Assembly (NCBI GenBank): GCA_023429135.1
Contig: JAEYWD010000116.1
Location: 1-43,828 of the forward strand
Direction of reading: 5' to 3'
DNA from: Bacteroidota bacterium
GTDB lineage: Bacteria > Bacteroidota > Bacteroidia > Bacteroidales > JAAUTT01
Length of the DNA stretch: 43,828 nucleotides
Positions 9,601-18,082 of the stretch are shown here, in pieces. Below the pieces are notes generated by a model. It ran no database searches and was not told where the DNA came from. It was given only the letters and a program-made list of their open reading frames with translations. Made by a program: the position numbers and the translations under genes. How positions within the stretch are numbered: the stretch's first letter is position 1; each line of letters starts with the position of its first letter.

Positions 9601-10183
9601 GAAATATTTCGATGCCAGCCAAGATGGTACAATAGATGCCAACGACCGGGTAATTGTGGGGCATCCAAATCCAAATTACGTGTGGGGATTAACCAATTCA
9701 TTCAAGTTTAAAGGGTTTGATCTGTCAATATTGGTGCAGGGTCAATCAGGCGGCTCAATTTATTCATTGTTGGGCAGAGCTATTAACAGAACCGGCCAGG
9801 GATATGTTGACAATGCCCTGGGAACATTTGCAAACAGATGGAAATCTGCTGACGATCCTGGCGATGGGAAAGTTGGAAAGGCCTATTCTACTTTCGGCAG
9901 AATAAAAAATACCGACTGGCTTTATTCTTCTGATTACTGGAGAATTAGGAATATCACCCTGGGATACGACCTAAAACAGGTTATAAAAAGTTCGCTTGTA
10001 CAAGGCGCACGAATTTATATCACGGCCGAAAACTGGTTTGGTAAAGATAAATATACCGGAGGATTTAACCCCGAAGCTTCCAATACCGATTTAAGCGGCA
10101 ACACCTCGTTTCCCGAAGCGGGCGATTATGGCGGTTTACCAATTGCCCGTTCGCTGATTCTAGGTTTAAACTTCACATTTTAA
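6695..10183 (+). CDS. SusC/RagA-family TonB-dependent outer-membrane transporter with STN domain
   Basis: Outer-membrane importer (1162 residues) that works with the SusD lipoprotein to take up glycan fragments using TonB energy. In order: an extended signal peptide ending near residue 44 (VFSQ/GTR); an STN signalling domain at about 48-121 (TLKEIFKDIEHQSEFRFFYN); a carboxypeptidase-D-like beta-sandwich at about 128-203; the conserved EEVVVVGYGTQKK stretch at 208-220; a plug domain with PLYVIDGFP and ASAIYGSRAANGVVLITTK; and a 22-strand-type barrel ending in an aromatic residue (GLNFTF). STN domains occur in SusC proteins controlled by a FecR/ECF pair, and that pair lies directly upstream. 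The stop is followed after 10 bases by susD. The N-terminus MKKISSWASY before the hydrophobic core is typical of STN-type SusC proteins, so ATG 6695 is kept. Confidence 0.96.
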   Translation: MKKISSWASYSYMSGIKKILQIMKLTITMLLLVVFQTGASVFSQGTRLEYTATDKTLKEIFKDIEHQSEFRFFYNDDFNVLNKVTSLSVKNKSIREILEILLDKADVTYKVMDNNVVVITPVESAQNIQVKGKITDAETKEPLPGVNVSIVGSTMGTVTDVDGNYSLTISDPNATLEFSFVGYLTEKRIVSGQSAINVSLVPDIKHLEEVVVVGYGTQKKRDVTGAVASFKGDAIEERPLARVDQALVGQMAGVQVKQTTSSLGKAFSVQVRGAGSISAGNEPLYVIDGFPLATASPNAAGNYATGNPLDNFNPNDIESIQVLKDASASAIYGSRAANGVVLITTKRGHTGKPKITFSTYGGFNEANRKLDMLTSEEWINRATEMINAQWVASGSGRTVSQTTEERRQILGLAQGVYNTNYMIDDRWYMEGHPGLNFINWQDEAFRKGLVQNYQVSATGGNESVKYYISGNYQNQEGMIKGMEYTGYSARANLEVAANKKLKFGINLSPTYSVINDPGVEGKDNILHQLIGFTPVQEDTMGLYPNTGDFGQYKWSNSPNSPYAKLEQKIGRTARFRTLTSLFGEYTILKGLTFKTTVNLDNTDNTTKSYTPYTIASSLSARKAQLSALTSGSSTGYRKQTFVNENTLAYNATIAMKHDISLLAGASYNSDKLSDIKVTSNGGYNSSVVTTLNEATAVTGSTTETKNVLLSYFGRVQYSFDGRYLLSGSIRRDGSSRFGSNTKWGVFPSASFGWRVSEENFMKGIKPVSDLKLRFSWGKSGNNNIGDYSSIPILATYNYTFNGVQAIGQAPSGVVNPNITWEESNTIDLGMEVGFIENRITGSFDYYNKLNTGLLLNVPVPEVTGFATNLSNTGKVRNKGWEIEITTRNLTGSFQWTTSGNLSHNSNKVVTLASGQDQIFIPSLFDIPHSILKVGEQMNSIYVVKQIGILTQEDIDNKVALYGSQTVGDPKYFDASQDGTIDANDRVIVGHPNPNYVWGLTNSFKFKGFDLSILVQGQSGGSIYSLLGRAINRTGQGYVDNALGTFANRWKSADDPGDGKVGKAYSTFGRIKNTDWLYSSDYWRIRNITLGYDLKQVIKSSLVQGARIYITAENWFGKDKYTGGFNPEASNTDLSGNTSFPEAGDYGGLPIARSLILGLNFTF

Positions 10184-10193
10184 TTCTGCTGCC

Positions 10194-11687
10194 ATGAAAA
10201 AAACAATATTCATAATTGCTATAATTGCATTCTTTGCAGGATGCTCTGACGAACTTGATCAGAATCCAATTTCAAGCGCTACAACCGAAATATTTTATAA
10301 ATATCCCAACGACTTCGTCCAGGGAGTTAATGCCATTTATAACGACCTGAAGGCTTACCCCGATCGTTTATTGAATCTTTCAGAAACCCGATCGGATAAC
10401 CTGTATGCAGTTTCCGACGGAGGCGTTCGCGACTGGGAAGGAATTAACAGTTTCCATAAAACAATAGCAAACAACCCTTATATTTCAGAAGCCTGGCTTT
10501 CGAACTTTAACGGCATTTACAGAGCTAATGTTTTTCTGGAAAAACTTAAAACCAACGGATCTGTTATCACCGATGCTACACTTAAAGCCCGCTTGGAAGG
10601 AGAAGCTAAATTTCTCCGCGCATTCTTTTATTTCGATCTGGTTCGCTGGTTTGGCAAATTACCCCTTATAGATCATCCAGTAACTGCTGCCGAGGCCAAT
10701 ACAATTCCCAGAAGTCCGGTTTCAGATATTTACAATTTAATAATTAACGACCTCACTGGAGCTATTGCAAATTTACCGGAAACTTACGCCGCTGCCGACA
10801 AAGGCCGAGTAACCCGTTTCGCTGCCAAAACGTTGCTTGCCCTGGTGTATATGACCCGCTCGGGTCCAACCTACGACATTGCAGGTCCCGGTTTAGGGCT
10901 TAACGAATGGGATAAGGCATTTACACTGCTTAACGAGGTAATATCCAGCACCAAATTTTCGTTTTTAACCAGCTATGCCAACATCTTCAGTTATTCGAAC
11001 GAAAATAATGCAGAAGTAGTTTTTGATATTCAGTACATTACAGGATCATCACCGGTAATTGGCTCAACATTTGCCTGGCTCCTGGCTCCCGACAACTATT
11101 TTCTTTCGAAGGGAAAACAGGTTCAGGGCGGTTTAACAATTCGTCCTGTAGCCGAAAACCTTCTTAACACCTTTGAACCAGGCGACATTCGCAAAACTTT
11201 TGCCATTGAACCTGGATTTACATACAACGGAGTTACCGAGACCCGTTCGTTCATGAAAAAGTATATCGATTTGACAAAGGTTCCTTCCAACCGACTCGAC
11301 TGGCCCATCAACTTTATTGTTTTTCGATATACTGATGTGTTAATGATGCGGGCTGAATGCATTTTGAATGGGGCAGCAGGAACCCAGGCCGAAGTTGATG
11401 ACATAATGAATAAGATACGCGTCAGAGCGGGACTAATGGCAAATGCGAGCCAAACAACTCTCCCTCAATTGATGGAAGAAAAAAGACGCGAGTTTATAAA
11501 CGAAGGTCTTCGCTGGCACGATCTGGTTCGTTCCGGTCTTGTAGAAACAATAATTAATGCCTGGATTCCGGCTGAAGATGTTCAAAAACAAATGCAAGCA
11601 TTCAAAAAGGATTATATAATCTACCCAATTCCACAATCAGAACTCGATGTAAAAATCGGATTGTATGAACAAAATTCCGGTTACTAA
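10194..11687 (+). CDS. SusD/RagB-family surface glycan-binding lipoprotein
   Basis: Surface lipoprotein (497 residues) that forms the lid of the SusC transporter and captures glycan. The signal peptide ends in a lipobox AFFAGC with C17 lipidated. The next residues SDELD are acidic, matching the Bacteroidota surface-export signal for lipoproteins. The helical TPR-like SusD fold is shown by EGEAKFLRAFFYFDLVRWFG and the late EEKRREFINEGLRWHDLVR motif, and the protein ends with a family-typical tail (IYPIPQSELDVKIGL). It starts 10 bases after susC and is followed after 12 bases by a glycan hydrolase, so the genes are probably co-transcribed. Confidence 0.96.
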   Translation: MKKTIFIIAIIAFFAGCSDELDQNPISSATTEIFYKYPNDFVQGVNAIYNDLKAYPDRLLNLSETRSDNLYAVSDGGVRDWEGINSFHKTIANNPYISEAWLSNFNGIYRANVFLEKLKTNGSVITDATLKARLEGEAKFLRAFFYFDLVRWFGKLPLIDHPVTAAEANTIPRSPVSDIYNLIINDLTGAIANLPETYAAADKGRVTRFAAKTLLALVYMTRSGPTYDIAGPGLGLNEWDKAFTLLNEVISSTKFSFLTSYANIFSYSNENNAEVVFDIQYITGSSPVIGSTFAWLLAPDNYFLSKGKQVQGGLTIRPVAENLLNTFEPGDIRKTFAIEPGFTYNGVTETRSFMKKYIDLTKVPSNRLDWPINFIVFRYTDVLMMRAECILNGAAGTQAEVDDIMNKIRVRAGLMANASQTTLPQLMEEKRREFINEGLRWHDLVRSGLVETIINAWIPAEDVQKQMQAFKKDYIIYPIPQSELDVKIGLYEQNSGY

Positions 11688-11699
11688 ATATTTAATATC

Positions 11700-12779
11700 A
11701 TGGAGATAAACAGGCGTTTATTTATTTCAAACATAATGCTGTTAACCGGGGCTTCATCTTTATTAGGACTCTCCGCTCCTGAAAAACTGCACAACCCATA
11801 TCCGGTTTCATCCTTTTGCAGAAGGCTGAAACCGGTGGGCCGTGCCCTCGAAATGGAAGGCTATTACGTATGGTGTAATAGCTCTATCGAAGCTCCCGAT
11901 GCAAAAATTCACCTATTCTTTTCCCGATGGGATGCAAGTCGTGGAATGGGAGGATGGATAAATGCCTGTGAGATTGCCCATGCTGTTGCCGATTACCCTG
12001 AAGGCCCATTTCAGTTTGTAGATACGGTTCTGGCTCCCCGCGGAACAGGTTTCTGGGATGCAACTACTTGTCATAATCCCTTTATCACACAGTTTGGCAA
12101 TACATACTATCTTTTTTACATGGGTAATTCCAACGGAAAAACAAACACCAAAAGAATAGGACTCGCAACAGCTCAATCTCTTTTTGGTCCTTGGGAAAGA
12201 AGAGAAAATCCTATTCTTGAAACCGGTTCTCCGGGCACGTGGGACGACCATTGCACAACCAATCCGGCAGTTTTGAAGGATCAGGATGGAGTATTCCGGC
12301 TTTACTATAAATCGTGGAATACATACGAATACGAAAGTGCAGGCCCCGTGCGTATAAAAGGAAACCGTAAATATGGTCTTGCATTTGCCAAACACCCTGA
12401 AGGGCCCTATTCTAAATATGAAAAGAATCCCGTTGTCGACTTTTCCACCAGGGGAAACAACACCCAACTGGAAGATGCTTTTGTTTGGCAGGAGAAAGGA
12501 AGGTACTGGATGATAGCCCGCGACATGGGCTATTTCAATCATGAAGCAGGTTTGATCATGAATTCTCCTGATGGAATTCACTGGAATGATCCTGAGATTG
12601 CTTACCTCCCATTAAAGGAATACATTAAAGAGCCAGACCCTCCAAAGCACTTAAGCCGGTATGGACGTCTGGAACGACCGTCGCTCTTACTGAAAAACGA
12701 GAAACCCACGTATCTCTTCGGCGCTGCTCAGGGAGGAAAATATATGACATCATCAGCTTTTATTTTTAAAATTGAATAA
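11700..12779 (+). CDS. GH43/GH117-like five-bladed beta-propeller glycoside hydrolase
   Basis: Likely exported glycan hydrolase of 359 residues. The N-terminus has arginines before a hydrophobic stretch (NRRLFISNIMLLTGASSLLG), a signal peptide or anchor. The body repeats the propeller pattern of GH43/GH117/GH32-type enzymes: KIHLFFSRWDAS (69-80), NPFITQFGNTYYLFYMG (126-142), NPAVLKDQDGVFRLYYKS (188-205), LEDAFVWQEKGRYWMIARD, and LERPSLLLKNEKPTYLFGA. Acidic residues that could be catalytic recur at the blade starts, but the exact triad cannot be fixed by eye. Similar proteins are common in Bacteroidota PULs and are often named only glycoside hydrolase family protein. Its place directly behind susD supports a role in breaking down the imported glycan. 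Substrate unknown. Confidence 0.75.
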   Translation: MEINRRLFISNIMLLTGASSLLGLSAPEKLHNPYPVSSFCRRLKPVGRALEMEGYYVWCNSSIEAPDAKIHLFFSRWDASRGMGGWINACEIAHAVADYPEGPFQFVDTVLAPRGTGFWDATTCHNPFITQFGNTYYLFYMGNSNGKTNTKRIGLATAQSLFGPWERRENPILETGSPGTWDDHCTTNPAVLKDQDGVFRLYYKSWNTYEYESAGPVRIKGNRKYGLAFAKHPEGPYSKYEKNPVVDFSTRGNNTQLEDAFVWQEKGRYWMIARDMGYFNHEAGLIMNSPDGIHWNDPEIAYLPLKEYIKEPDPPKHLSRYGRLERPSLLLKNEKPTYLFGAAQGGKYMTSSAFIFKIE

Positions 12780-12781
12780 CA

Positions 12782-13867
12782 TTGAAAACACTAAATCTCC
12801 TGAACTCAAATGGTGCAAGGATTATTATTTTAAGTATTATCATTATAACTCCATCCTTGATATCAGCACAAAACAACAAGCCTGTAAAATTTGTAAGCTT
12901 CCCCGATTTCTTCAATTTTGACATTCCTTATCCCTGGCCGGGGTACGATACTGCTGTAAATTATTTCCTTAATCAGGTAAAAAGTGAAAAACCAAACTTT
13001 GTGCTGGTGGACGGCGATCTGGTAAACGGTCATTGGTGGGATAGTCCTAAATGTGTGGAACATATGGGAACAATTTACTATTCAGGGTGGGTTAAACGAA
13101 TGCAGGATCATGGTTTAAAGTATTATACAGCCGTTGGCGATCACGAACTGGGCGACGATCCGTGGCCAAAACAAAAACTGGAGCTAATTCCACATTTGGA
13201 AGATGTATATAGAAAATATCTTAAAATGCCGCTTAATGGGCCGGAAAACAAGAAAGGACTTGCTTACTATGTGCGCGAAGGAAGTTTACTGGTTATTACA
13301 GTAGAAACTTTTGAAGTAATAGATGACTCCATGCATATTGCGGTTGTCGGAGAGCAACTCGAATGGTTTAAAAAAGTGCTGGAAAGCCACAAAGACGCAA
13401 AATTCAAAATTGTTCAGGGACATGTGGGAATATGGGGCGATATTAAATCACGTTCATCCAGCCGGCTGATGCTTGCCGGCGGCAAAAACAGCGAATTTTA
13501 TAAGGTAATGAAAGATAACGATGTAGACATCTACCTTGCCGGCGAATTTCATGATGTCACCGTACTGGAATCGGATGGTATTTGGCAGATAGTACATGGC
13601 TCGTCGTGGGGAAGAGAAATAGTTGATGCCGAAGATTACCTTACAGGCGAGGTTAAAGACGACGAACTGATTCTGAATATGAAACGAATCTATATGGATG
13701 CTCAGGGTGATTATATGTGGAATATTAACAAAGACAAAGGTCCACGCGAAATTGTAAAAATTAATGAGAAATCCATAAAAAACGGACCGGAAGTAACTGG
13801 AACAATTACCATAAAAAAAACGGGTAATAGTAAACAATACCTGAACCGGACAGGAATATTCAAATGA
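12782..13867 (+). CDS. Secreted calcineurin-like metallophosphoesterase with altered first metal motif (TTG start)
   Basis: A 361-residue exported protein of the calcineurin-like phosphoesterase fold. It must begin at TTG 12782, two bases after the previous stop: no ATG precedes the domain, and this start gives a full signal peptide (NGARIIILSIIIITPSLISAQ in part). Metal-site motifs are VDGDLVNG (D77, D79), GDHE (D120-E122, in place of the usual GNHE), QGHVG (H214) and GEFHD (254-258, in place of GHxH). The first motif, normally D-x-H, reads D42-F-F, so its histidine is missing. With three of the five motifs altered, a two-metal phosphatase activity is uncertain. PULs often carry such proteins with unknown roles. 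It sits between two glycan hydrolases in the same operon. Confidence 0.75.
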   Translation: MKTLNLLNSNGARIIILSIIIITPSLISAQNNKPVKFVSFPDFFNFDIPYPWPGYDTAVNYFLNQVKSEKPNFVLVDGDLVNGHWWDSPKCVEHMGTIYYSGWVKRMQDHGLKYYTAVGDHELGDDPWPKQKLELIPHLEDVYRKYLKMPLNGPENKKGLAYYVREGSLLVITVETFEVIDDSMHIAVVGEQLEWFKKVLESHKDAKFKIVQGHVGIWGDIKSRSSSRLMLAGGKNSEFYKVMKDNDVDIYLAGEFHDVTVLESDGIWQIVHGSSWGREIVDAEDYLTGEVKDDELILNMKRIYMDAQGDYMWNINKDKGPREIVKINEKSIKNGPEVTGTITIKKTGNSKQYLNRTGIFK

Positions 13868-13898
13868 TCTATAATAACCTCCATAGAAAGAAAAACAC

Positions 13899-16745
13899 AT
13901 GAGACATACGATTCCCTTTCAAAGGTTAGTAATATTTATCATTCTTCTATTCCTCAGCCAGAATCAGTTTTCACAGATAAAATGGCCCGCGGTTACCAGA
14001 GAATCGAAACCCTGGACACGTTGGTGGTGGATGGGAAGCGCCGTGAACGAAAAAGATCTGTCGTACTCGTTAAATGAATATGCTAAGGCAGGTTTGGGAG
14101 GAATGGAGATAGTTCCCATTTATGGGGTGAAAGGTTACGAAAGCCAGTTTATCGATTATCTAACACCCGAATGGATGAAAATGCTGGATTACACTTTAAA
14201 AACGGCTCAGAAATACGATCTGGGAATAGATATGGCCAACGGCACAGGATGGCCTTTCGGAGGTCCATGGATCCAGGAGGACCATGCTTCAAAAACTATT
14301 TACTTCAAAACCTATGAACTCAACAGTAATGAAAGCCTGAAAGAAAAGATTCAATATCAAACGGACGGTTACCTCAGAACCGCCAATGGAAAAAATCTTG
14401 ATCTTAAACAACTGAAACAGCCCGTTACATCCAATAACAACCTGCAATTGCTTGCTATAGACCAAATCCGGTATCCTGGCATATTAAAACCCCAAATAAT
14501 TATGGCTTACGGAGAAAATGGACAGGCAATTGATATTACATCGAAACTAAACGTGGAAGACAATCTTAACTGGACGGCTCCCTCAGGTAAATGGAAAATC
14601 TATGCCATCTTCCAGGCCTTGCATGGGAAAATGGTGGAACGTGCAGCTCCCGGTGGCGAAGGGTATGCCATTGACCATTTCTCAGAAGCCGCTATCAAAA
14701 AATATTTCGATAAGTTCGACAAGTCTTTTTCAGGTCACGATATTGGCGGAATAAGGGCGCTGTTTAACGACTCGTACGAGGTAGACGATGCCCTGGGAGA
14801 AGCTAACTGGACACCCGATTTTCTAAACGAATTCGCGAAACGGAGAGGTTATAATTTAACTGATTTTTTACCAGCTCTTTTCAAAAAAGATACCGATGAA
14901 GTAAACAACCGAGTTATATACGACTACCGCGAAACTATTAACGAACTGCTGCTTGAGAATTATACCCTTGCCTGGCGTAAATGGGCGCATAGTAAAGGAA
15001 AAATAATCAGGAACCAATCGCATGGATCGCCGGCCAACATCCTGGATTTATATGCAATTGCCGATATTCCGGAAACCGAAGGAAATGATGTGGTTCATTT
15101 TAAATTTGCTTCCTCGGCCGCCAACATAACAGGGAAAAAGCTGGTATCAGCCGAAGCTGCCACATGGCTCGACGAACATTTTCTTTCGACATTGTCGCGT
15201 GTAAAAAAATCGGCCGACAGATATTTCCTTGGCGGTGTGAACCATATTTTTTATCATGGTATGGCTTACTCTCCTCAGGACGAGCCATGGCCAGGATGGT
15301 TGTTTTATGCTGCGGTGCATTTTCAGCCTACAAATCCATTCTGGATACATTTTCCAACTCTGAACAATTATATTGCACATTGTCAGGCATTTTTACAAAA
15401 CAGCAGGCCCGACAACGATATACTCTGTTATTACCCTTTGGCCGACCGCTTTTCAGAACCTTCAAATGAGCTTTTACGCCACTTTCACGGAATGGATAAA
15501 GAATTCATAAATTCATACTTTGAAAGGAGTATAAGAGAATTGCACGAAAAAGGTTATTCTTTCGATTTAATTACCGACAAACAACTTCTTCAAACTACCT
15601 TAGGAGAAGATCATATAAACATTGGCAGTGGTAATTATCAAACAGTTGTTATTCCACAATGCAGTTACATGCCATATAAAACCTGGGACCACATACTCAA
15701 GAATATAGTAAGCAAGGGAGCCACAGTTATTTTTTGCAACGAACTCCCCCGCAAAGTTCCCGGAATTCAAGGCATAAACCAGGAAAAAGAACTAGAGTCG
15801 ATTATAAAAAATATAAGGTTTATTTCTGTAAAAGAAGGTATTACTAAAGGAGTTTATGGGAAAGGTTCAATTTTGATTTGCCAAAACATAGATGAAGCAC
15901 TAATGCACAGTAATATACGCCAAGAAAAACTGGTGGGTGAAAAAATTCAGTTTATACGAAAAGTATCGGACGGGAAGACCCTATATTTTCTTGTAAATAA
16001 TTCTTCGGAAAAATTCGATGGCTGGCTCCCTCTTCAACTGAATGCCCGGTCAGTAGTTCTCTTTAATGCTATGACCGGGCAATCGGGTTTAACCCAGCTT
16101 AAAACCGGAACAAACTCAACATCGGTTTACCTTCAGTTATACCCGGGAGAAAGCATTATAGCCGAAGCATCGAAGGAAAAAATAAAAGGTACACTCTACC
16201 CTTTTTTCAATAAAAAGGATTTACTGGCAGAAATAAAGGGTCCATGGGAAGTTTCATTTGTGAGTGGAGGCCCAACACTACCACAGTCAATGGTTTTGCA
16301 GGAACTAAAATCGTTAACCGACCTGAACAATAACGACCTCCAATATTTCTCAGGGCATGTAGTTTATAAAACACAATTTTCCATCTCCGGGCCAAAAGCA
16401 AAAGAGTATATTCTGGACTTGGGTGAGGTTAAAGAAAGTGCCGAAATAAAAATAAACGGCAAATCCGTAGCCACCTTGTTGGGAGATAATTACCAAACTA
16501 TAGTCGACGCTTCACTTTTAAAAGAAACAAACGAACTGGAGATTATCGTGGCCAATAATATGGTAAATAGAATTATTCATTTGGAGCAATCGGGAACTGA
16601 GTGGAAAAAATTCTATAACATCAATTTCCAACCCCGATTACCACAAAACCGAGGAGACGGAGGCGTTTTTTCTGCGAAAAACTGGCAGGTTCAACCATCG
16701 GGGTTGCTTGGTCCTGTAAAGATTTTTTCGGTTATCAGGAAATAG
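13899..16745 (+). CDS. GH106-like alpha-L-rhamnosidase
   Basis: Large exported hydrolase (948 residues) expected to release L-rhamnose from a glycan. A signal peptide covers about residues 1-26 (VIFIILLFLSQNQFSQ). The GH106 opening pattern is present: RWWWMGSAVNEKDL (41-54), AGLGGMEIVPIYGVKGY (64-80) and GIDMANGTGWPFGGPW (109-124). Further family-like stretches are FNDSYEVDDALGEANWTPDF and VNHIFYHGMAYSPQDEPWPG. The C-terminal ~150 residues read as a beta-sandwich (DLGEVKESAEIKINGKSVATL), as often seen in GH106 and GH2-type enzymes. It is the last gene of the PUL operon, 31 bases after the phosphoesterase. The family is fairly secure; the exact linkage cut is not known. Confidence 0.85.
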   Translation: MRHTIPFQRLVIFIILLFLSQNQFSQIKWPAVTRESKPWTRWWWMGSAVNEKDLSYSLNEYAKAGLGGMEIVPIYGVKGYESQFIDYLTPEWMKMLDYTLKTAQKYDLGIDMANGTGWPFGGPWIQEDHASKTIYFKTYELNSNESLKEKIQYQTDGYLRTANGKNLDLKQLKQPVTSNNNLQLLAIDQIRYPGILKPQIIMAYGENGQAIDITSKLNVEDNLNWTAPSGKWKIYAIFQALHGKMVERAAPGGEGYAIDHFSEAAIKKYFDKFDKSFSGHDIGGIRALFNDSYEVDDALGEANWTPDFLNEFAKRRGYNLTDFLPALFKKDTDEVNNRVIYDYRETINELLLENYTLAWRKWAHSKGKIIRNQSHGSPANILDLYAIADIPETEGNDVVHFKFASSAANITGKKLVSAEAATWLDEHFLSTLSRVKKSADRYFLGGVNHIFYHGMAYSPQDEPWPGWLFYAAVHFQPTNPFWIHFPTLNNYIAHCQAFLQNSRPDNDILCYYPLADRFSEPSNELLRHFHGMDKEFINSYFERSIRELHEKGYSFDLITDKQLLQTTLGEDHINIGSGNYQTVVIPQCSYMPYKTWDHILKNIVSKGATVIFCNELPRKVPGIQGINQEKELESIIKNIRFISVKEGITKGVYGKGSILICQNIDEALMHSNIRQEKLVGEKIQFIRKVSDGKTLYFLVNNSSEKFDGWLPLQLNARSVVLFNAMTGQSGLTQLKTGTNSTSVYLQLYPGESIIAEASKEKIKGTLYPFFNKKDLLAEIKGPWEVSFVSGGPTLPQSMVLQELKSLTDLNNNDLQYFSGHVVYKTQFSISGPKAKEYILDLGEVKESAEIKINGKSVATLLGDNYQTIVDASLLKETNELEIIVANNMVNRIIHLEQSGTEWKKFYNINFQPRLPQNRGDGGVFSAKNWQVQPSGLLGPVKIFSVIRK

Positions 16746-16785
16746 TTTATAACTTCCAGTTTATTATCATTTAAACTTTAATTTG

Positions 16786-16793
16786 TAAGTTTG
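16786..16793 (+). promoter_or_regulatory. -7 promoter box of the PAS-HTH regulator
   Basis: TAAGTTTG matches the Bacteroidota -7 consensus TAnnTTTG exactly, 47 bases before the ATG. No TTG sits at the ideal -33 position. It suggests the regulator is transcribed separately from the PUL. Confidence 0.4.
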
Positions 16794-16840
16794 ATAGTCT
16801 TTTAAAAAACGAACCTAATTAAAGTATTGCAGGGCTGGAT

Positions 16841-18058
16841 ATGGAAAGGATTGATCTTCTGATAAACAACTTTGAAGCTCTTAATAATGAACTGAGAATT
16901 TTTAGCAGTCAACTCAAAGAGGATAACGCAAATATTTTCAATGTAATTGTAGAGAATTCGCCAAACTTGGTTGCTGTTTTCCAGGAGGGCAAATACATCT
17001 TTATCAATCCGAACGGTTTAAAAATGATGCAATGCAAAAACGCCGACACCATTATTGGCAAGACCCTTAAGGACACGGTGGCAATGGGATATTACGATAC
17101 AGCCCAAAAAATCCTGAACGAAACTTCGCCTAAAACAGTTCATCTGAAAATGGTGCGCATGGATGGAACAGAGTTTTACACTGAAATGGATGTTATACCA
17201 TTCACCTTTAGTGCTCAACCATCTACACTGATGGTTGGCCGCGATATAACGTCCGACCTGGAACAAAAACTTTTTAACGAGAAGGAACAAAAACTCCGGA
17301 CTGATATATTAAATGCCTTCACGGAAGTGATTGCCTTTTACAGCCCAACCCACGACGTAATATGGCTGAACGATGCCGGAAAAAAGCAGTTGAACATAAA
17401 AGACGACTCCTACATAGGGACCAAATGTTACAAACTCTGGTTCAACTCACGAAAGCATTGTTATACCTGCCCTCTGGTACATAACCATTACGAAACAACA
17501 GAGAGAACGGTAACTTTTGCCGATAAGCATATTTGGAAAATCAGAAATATCCCTCTTTATAACAGCGATCGCAACATTTCGGGTTTTATTGAATTCCGTG
17601 CAGATGTAACCAACGATGTTCTAAAAGAAAAGAAACAAAAACAGGTTGCTGCCGATGCGCTGTATATCAATCAGAAGAATACCATCCTGGAAGAAATAGA
17701 AGCTGTACTCGAAAAAACGCTCGACAACAAAAAGCTTTCCATCCACCGCAAAGAATTCAAACGTATATTCGAGATTATCAACAGCTATAAACAGTTAGAC
17801 AAAGACTGGAAGATGCTCATTGCCAATTTTGAGGAAGTGCACCCGGGATTCTTCAAAAAACTTACCGATACCTACCCTCTTCTTTCGCCCAACGATATCA
17901 AGCATTGTGCCTGTATCAAAATGAATTTCGATACCAAAGAGATAGCGCGATTTTTCAATATCAAAGCATCATCGGTGCAAATCAGCCGGGTTCGCTTAAA
18001 AAAGAAAATGAATCTATCGGACGCCACCGATCTGCGCAACTTCCTTCTTAATTTTTAA
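16841..18058 (+). CDS. PAS-domain sensor regulator with C-terminal HTH
   Basis: Cytoplasmic one-protein sensor and transcription regulator (405 residues, no membrane segment). A first PAS domain spans about 33-138 (FNVIVENSPNLVAVFQEGKY, MVGRDITSDL). A second lies at about 155-265 and carries three cysteines, C196, C207 and C210 (the last two as CYTCP), a pattern that could bind a metal, a cofactor or sense redox. A coiled-coil linker follows. The C-terminal ~65 residues are the LuxR-like helix-turn-helix found in many Bacteroidota regulators: LSPNDIKHCACIKMNFDTKEIARFFNIKASSVQ. It starts about 95 bases after the rhamnosidase and may regulate the PUL, but this rests only on position. Confidence 0.85.
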   Translation: MERIDLLINNFEALNNELRIFSSQLKEDNANIFNVIVENSPNLVAVFQEGKYIFINPNGLKMMQCKNADTIIGKTLKDTVAMGYYDTAQKILNETSPKTVHLKMVRMDGTEFYTEMDVIPFTFSAQPSTLMVGRDITSDLEQKLFNEKEQKLRTDILNAFTEVIAFYSPTHDVIWLNDAGKKQLNIKDDSYIGTKCYKLWFNSRKHCYTCPLVHNHYETTERTVTFADKHIWKIRNIPLYNSDRNISGFIEFRADVTNDVLKEKKQKQVAADALYINQKNTILEEIEAVLEKTLDNKKLSIHRKEFKRIFEIINSYKQLDKDWKMLIANFEEVHPGFFKKLTDTYPLLSPNDIKHCACIKMNFDTKEIARFFNIKASSVQISRVRLKKKMNLSDATDLRNFLLNF

Positions 18059-18082
18059 CTTGTCCATCGCCGGAAAGAATTT

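Noticed and set aside
11913..12581. 222-codon open frame antisense to the GH43/GH117-like gene
   Set aside because: The sense frame has clear propeller motifs, operon spacing and a signal sequence; the antisense product is Cys/Phe-rich with no recognisable domain.
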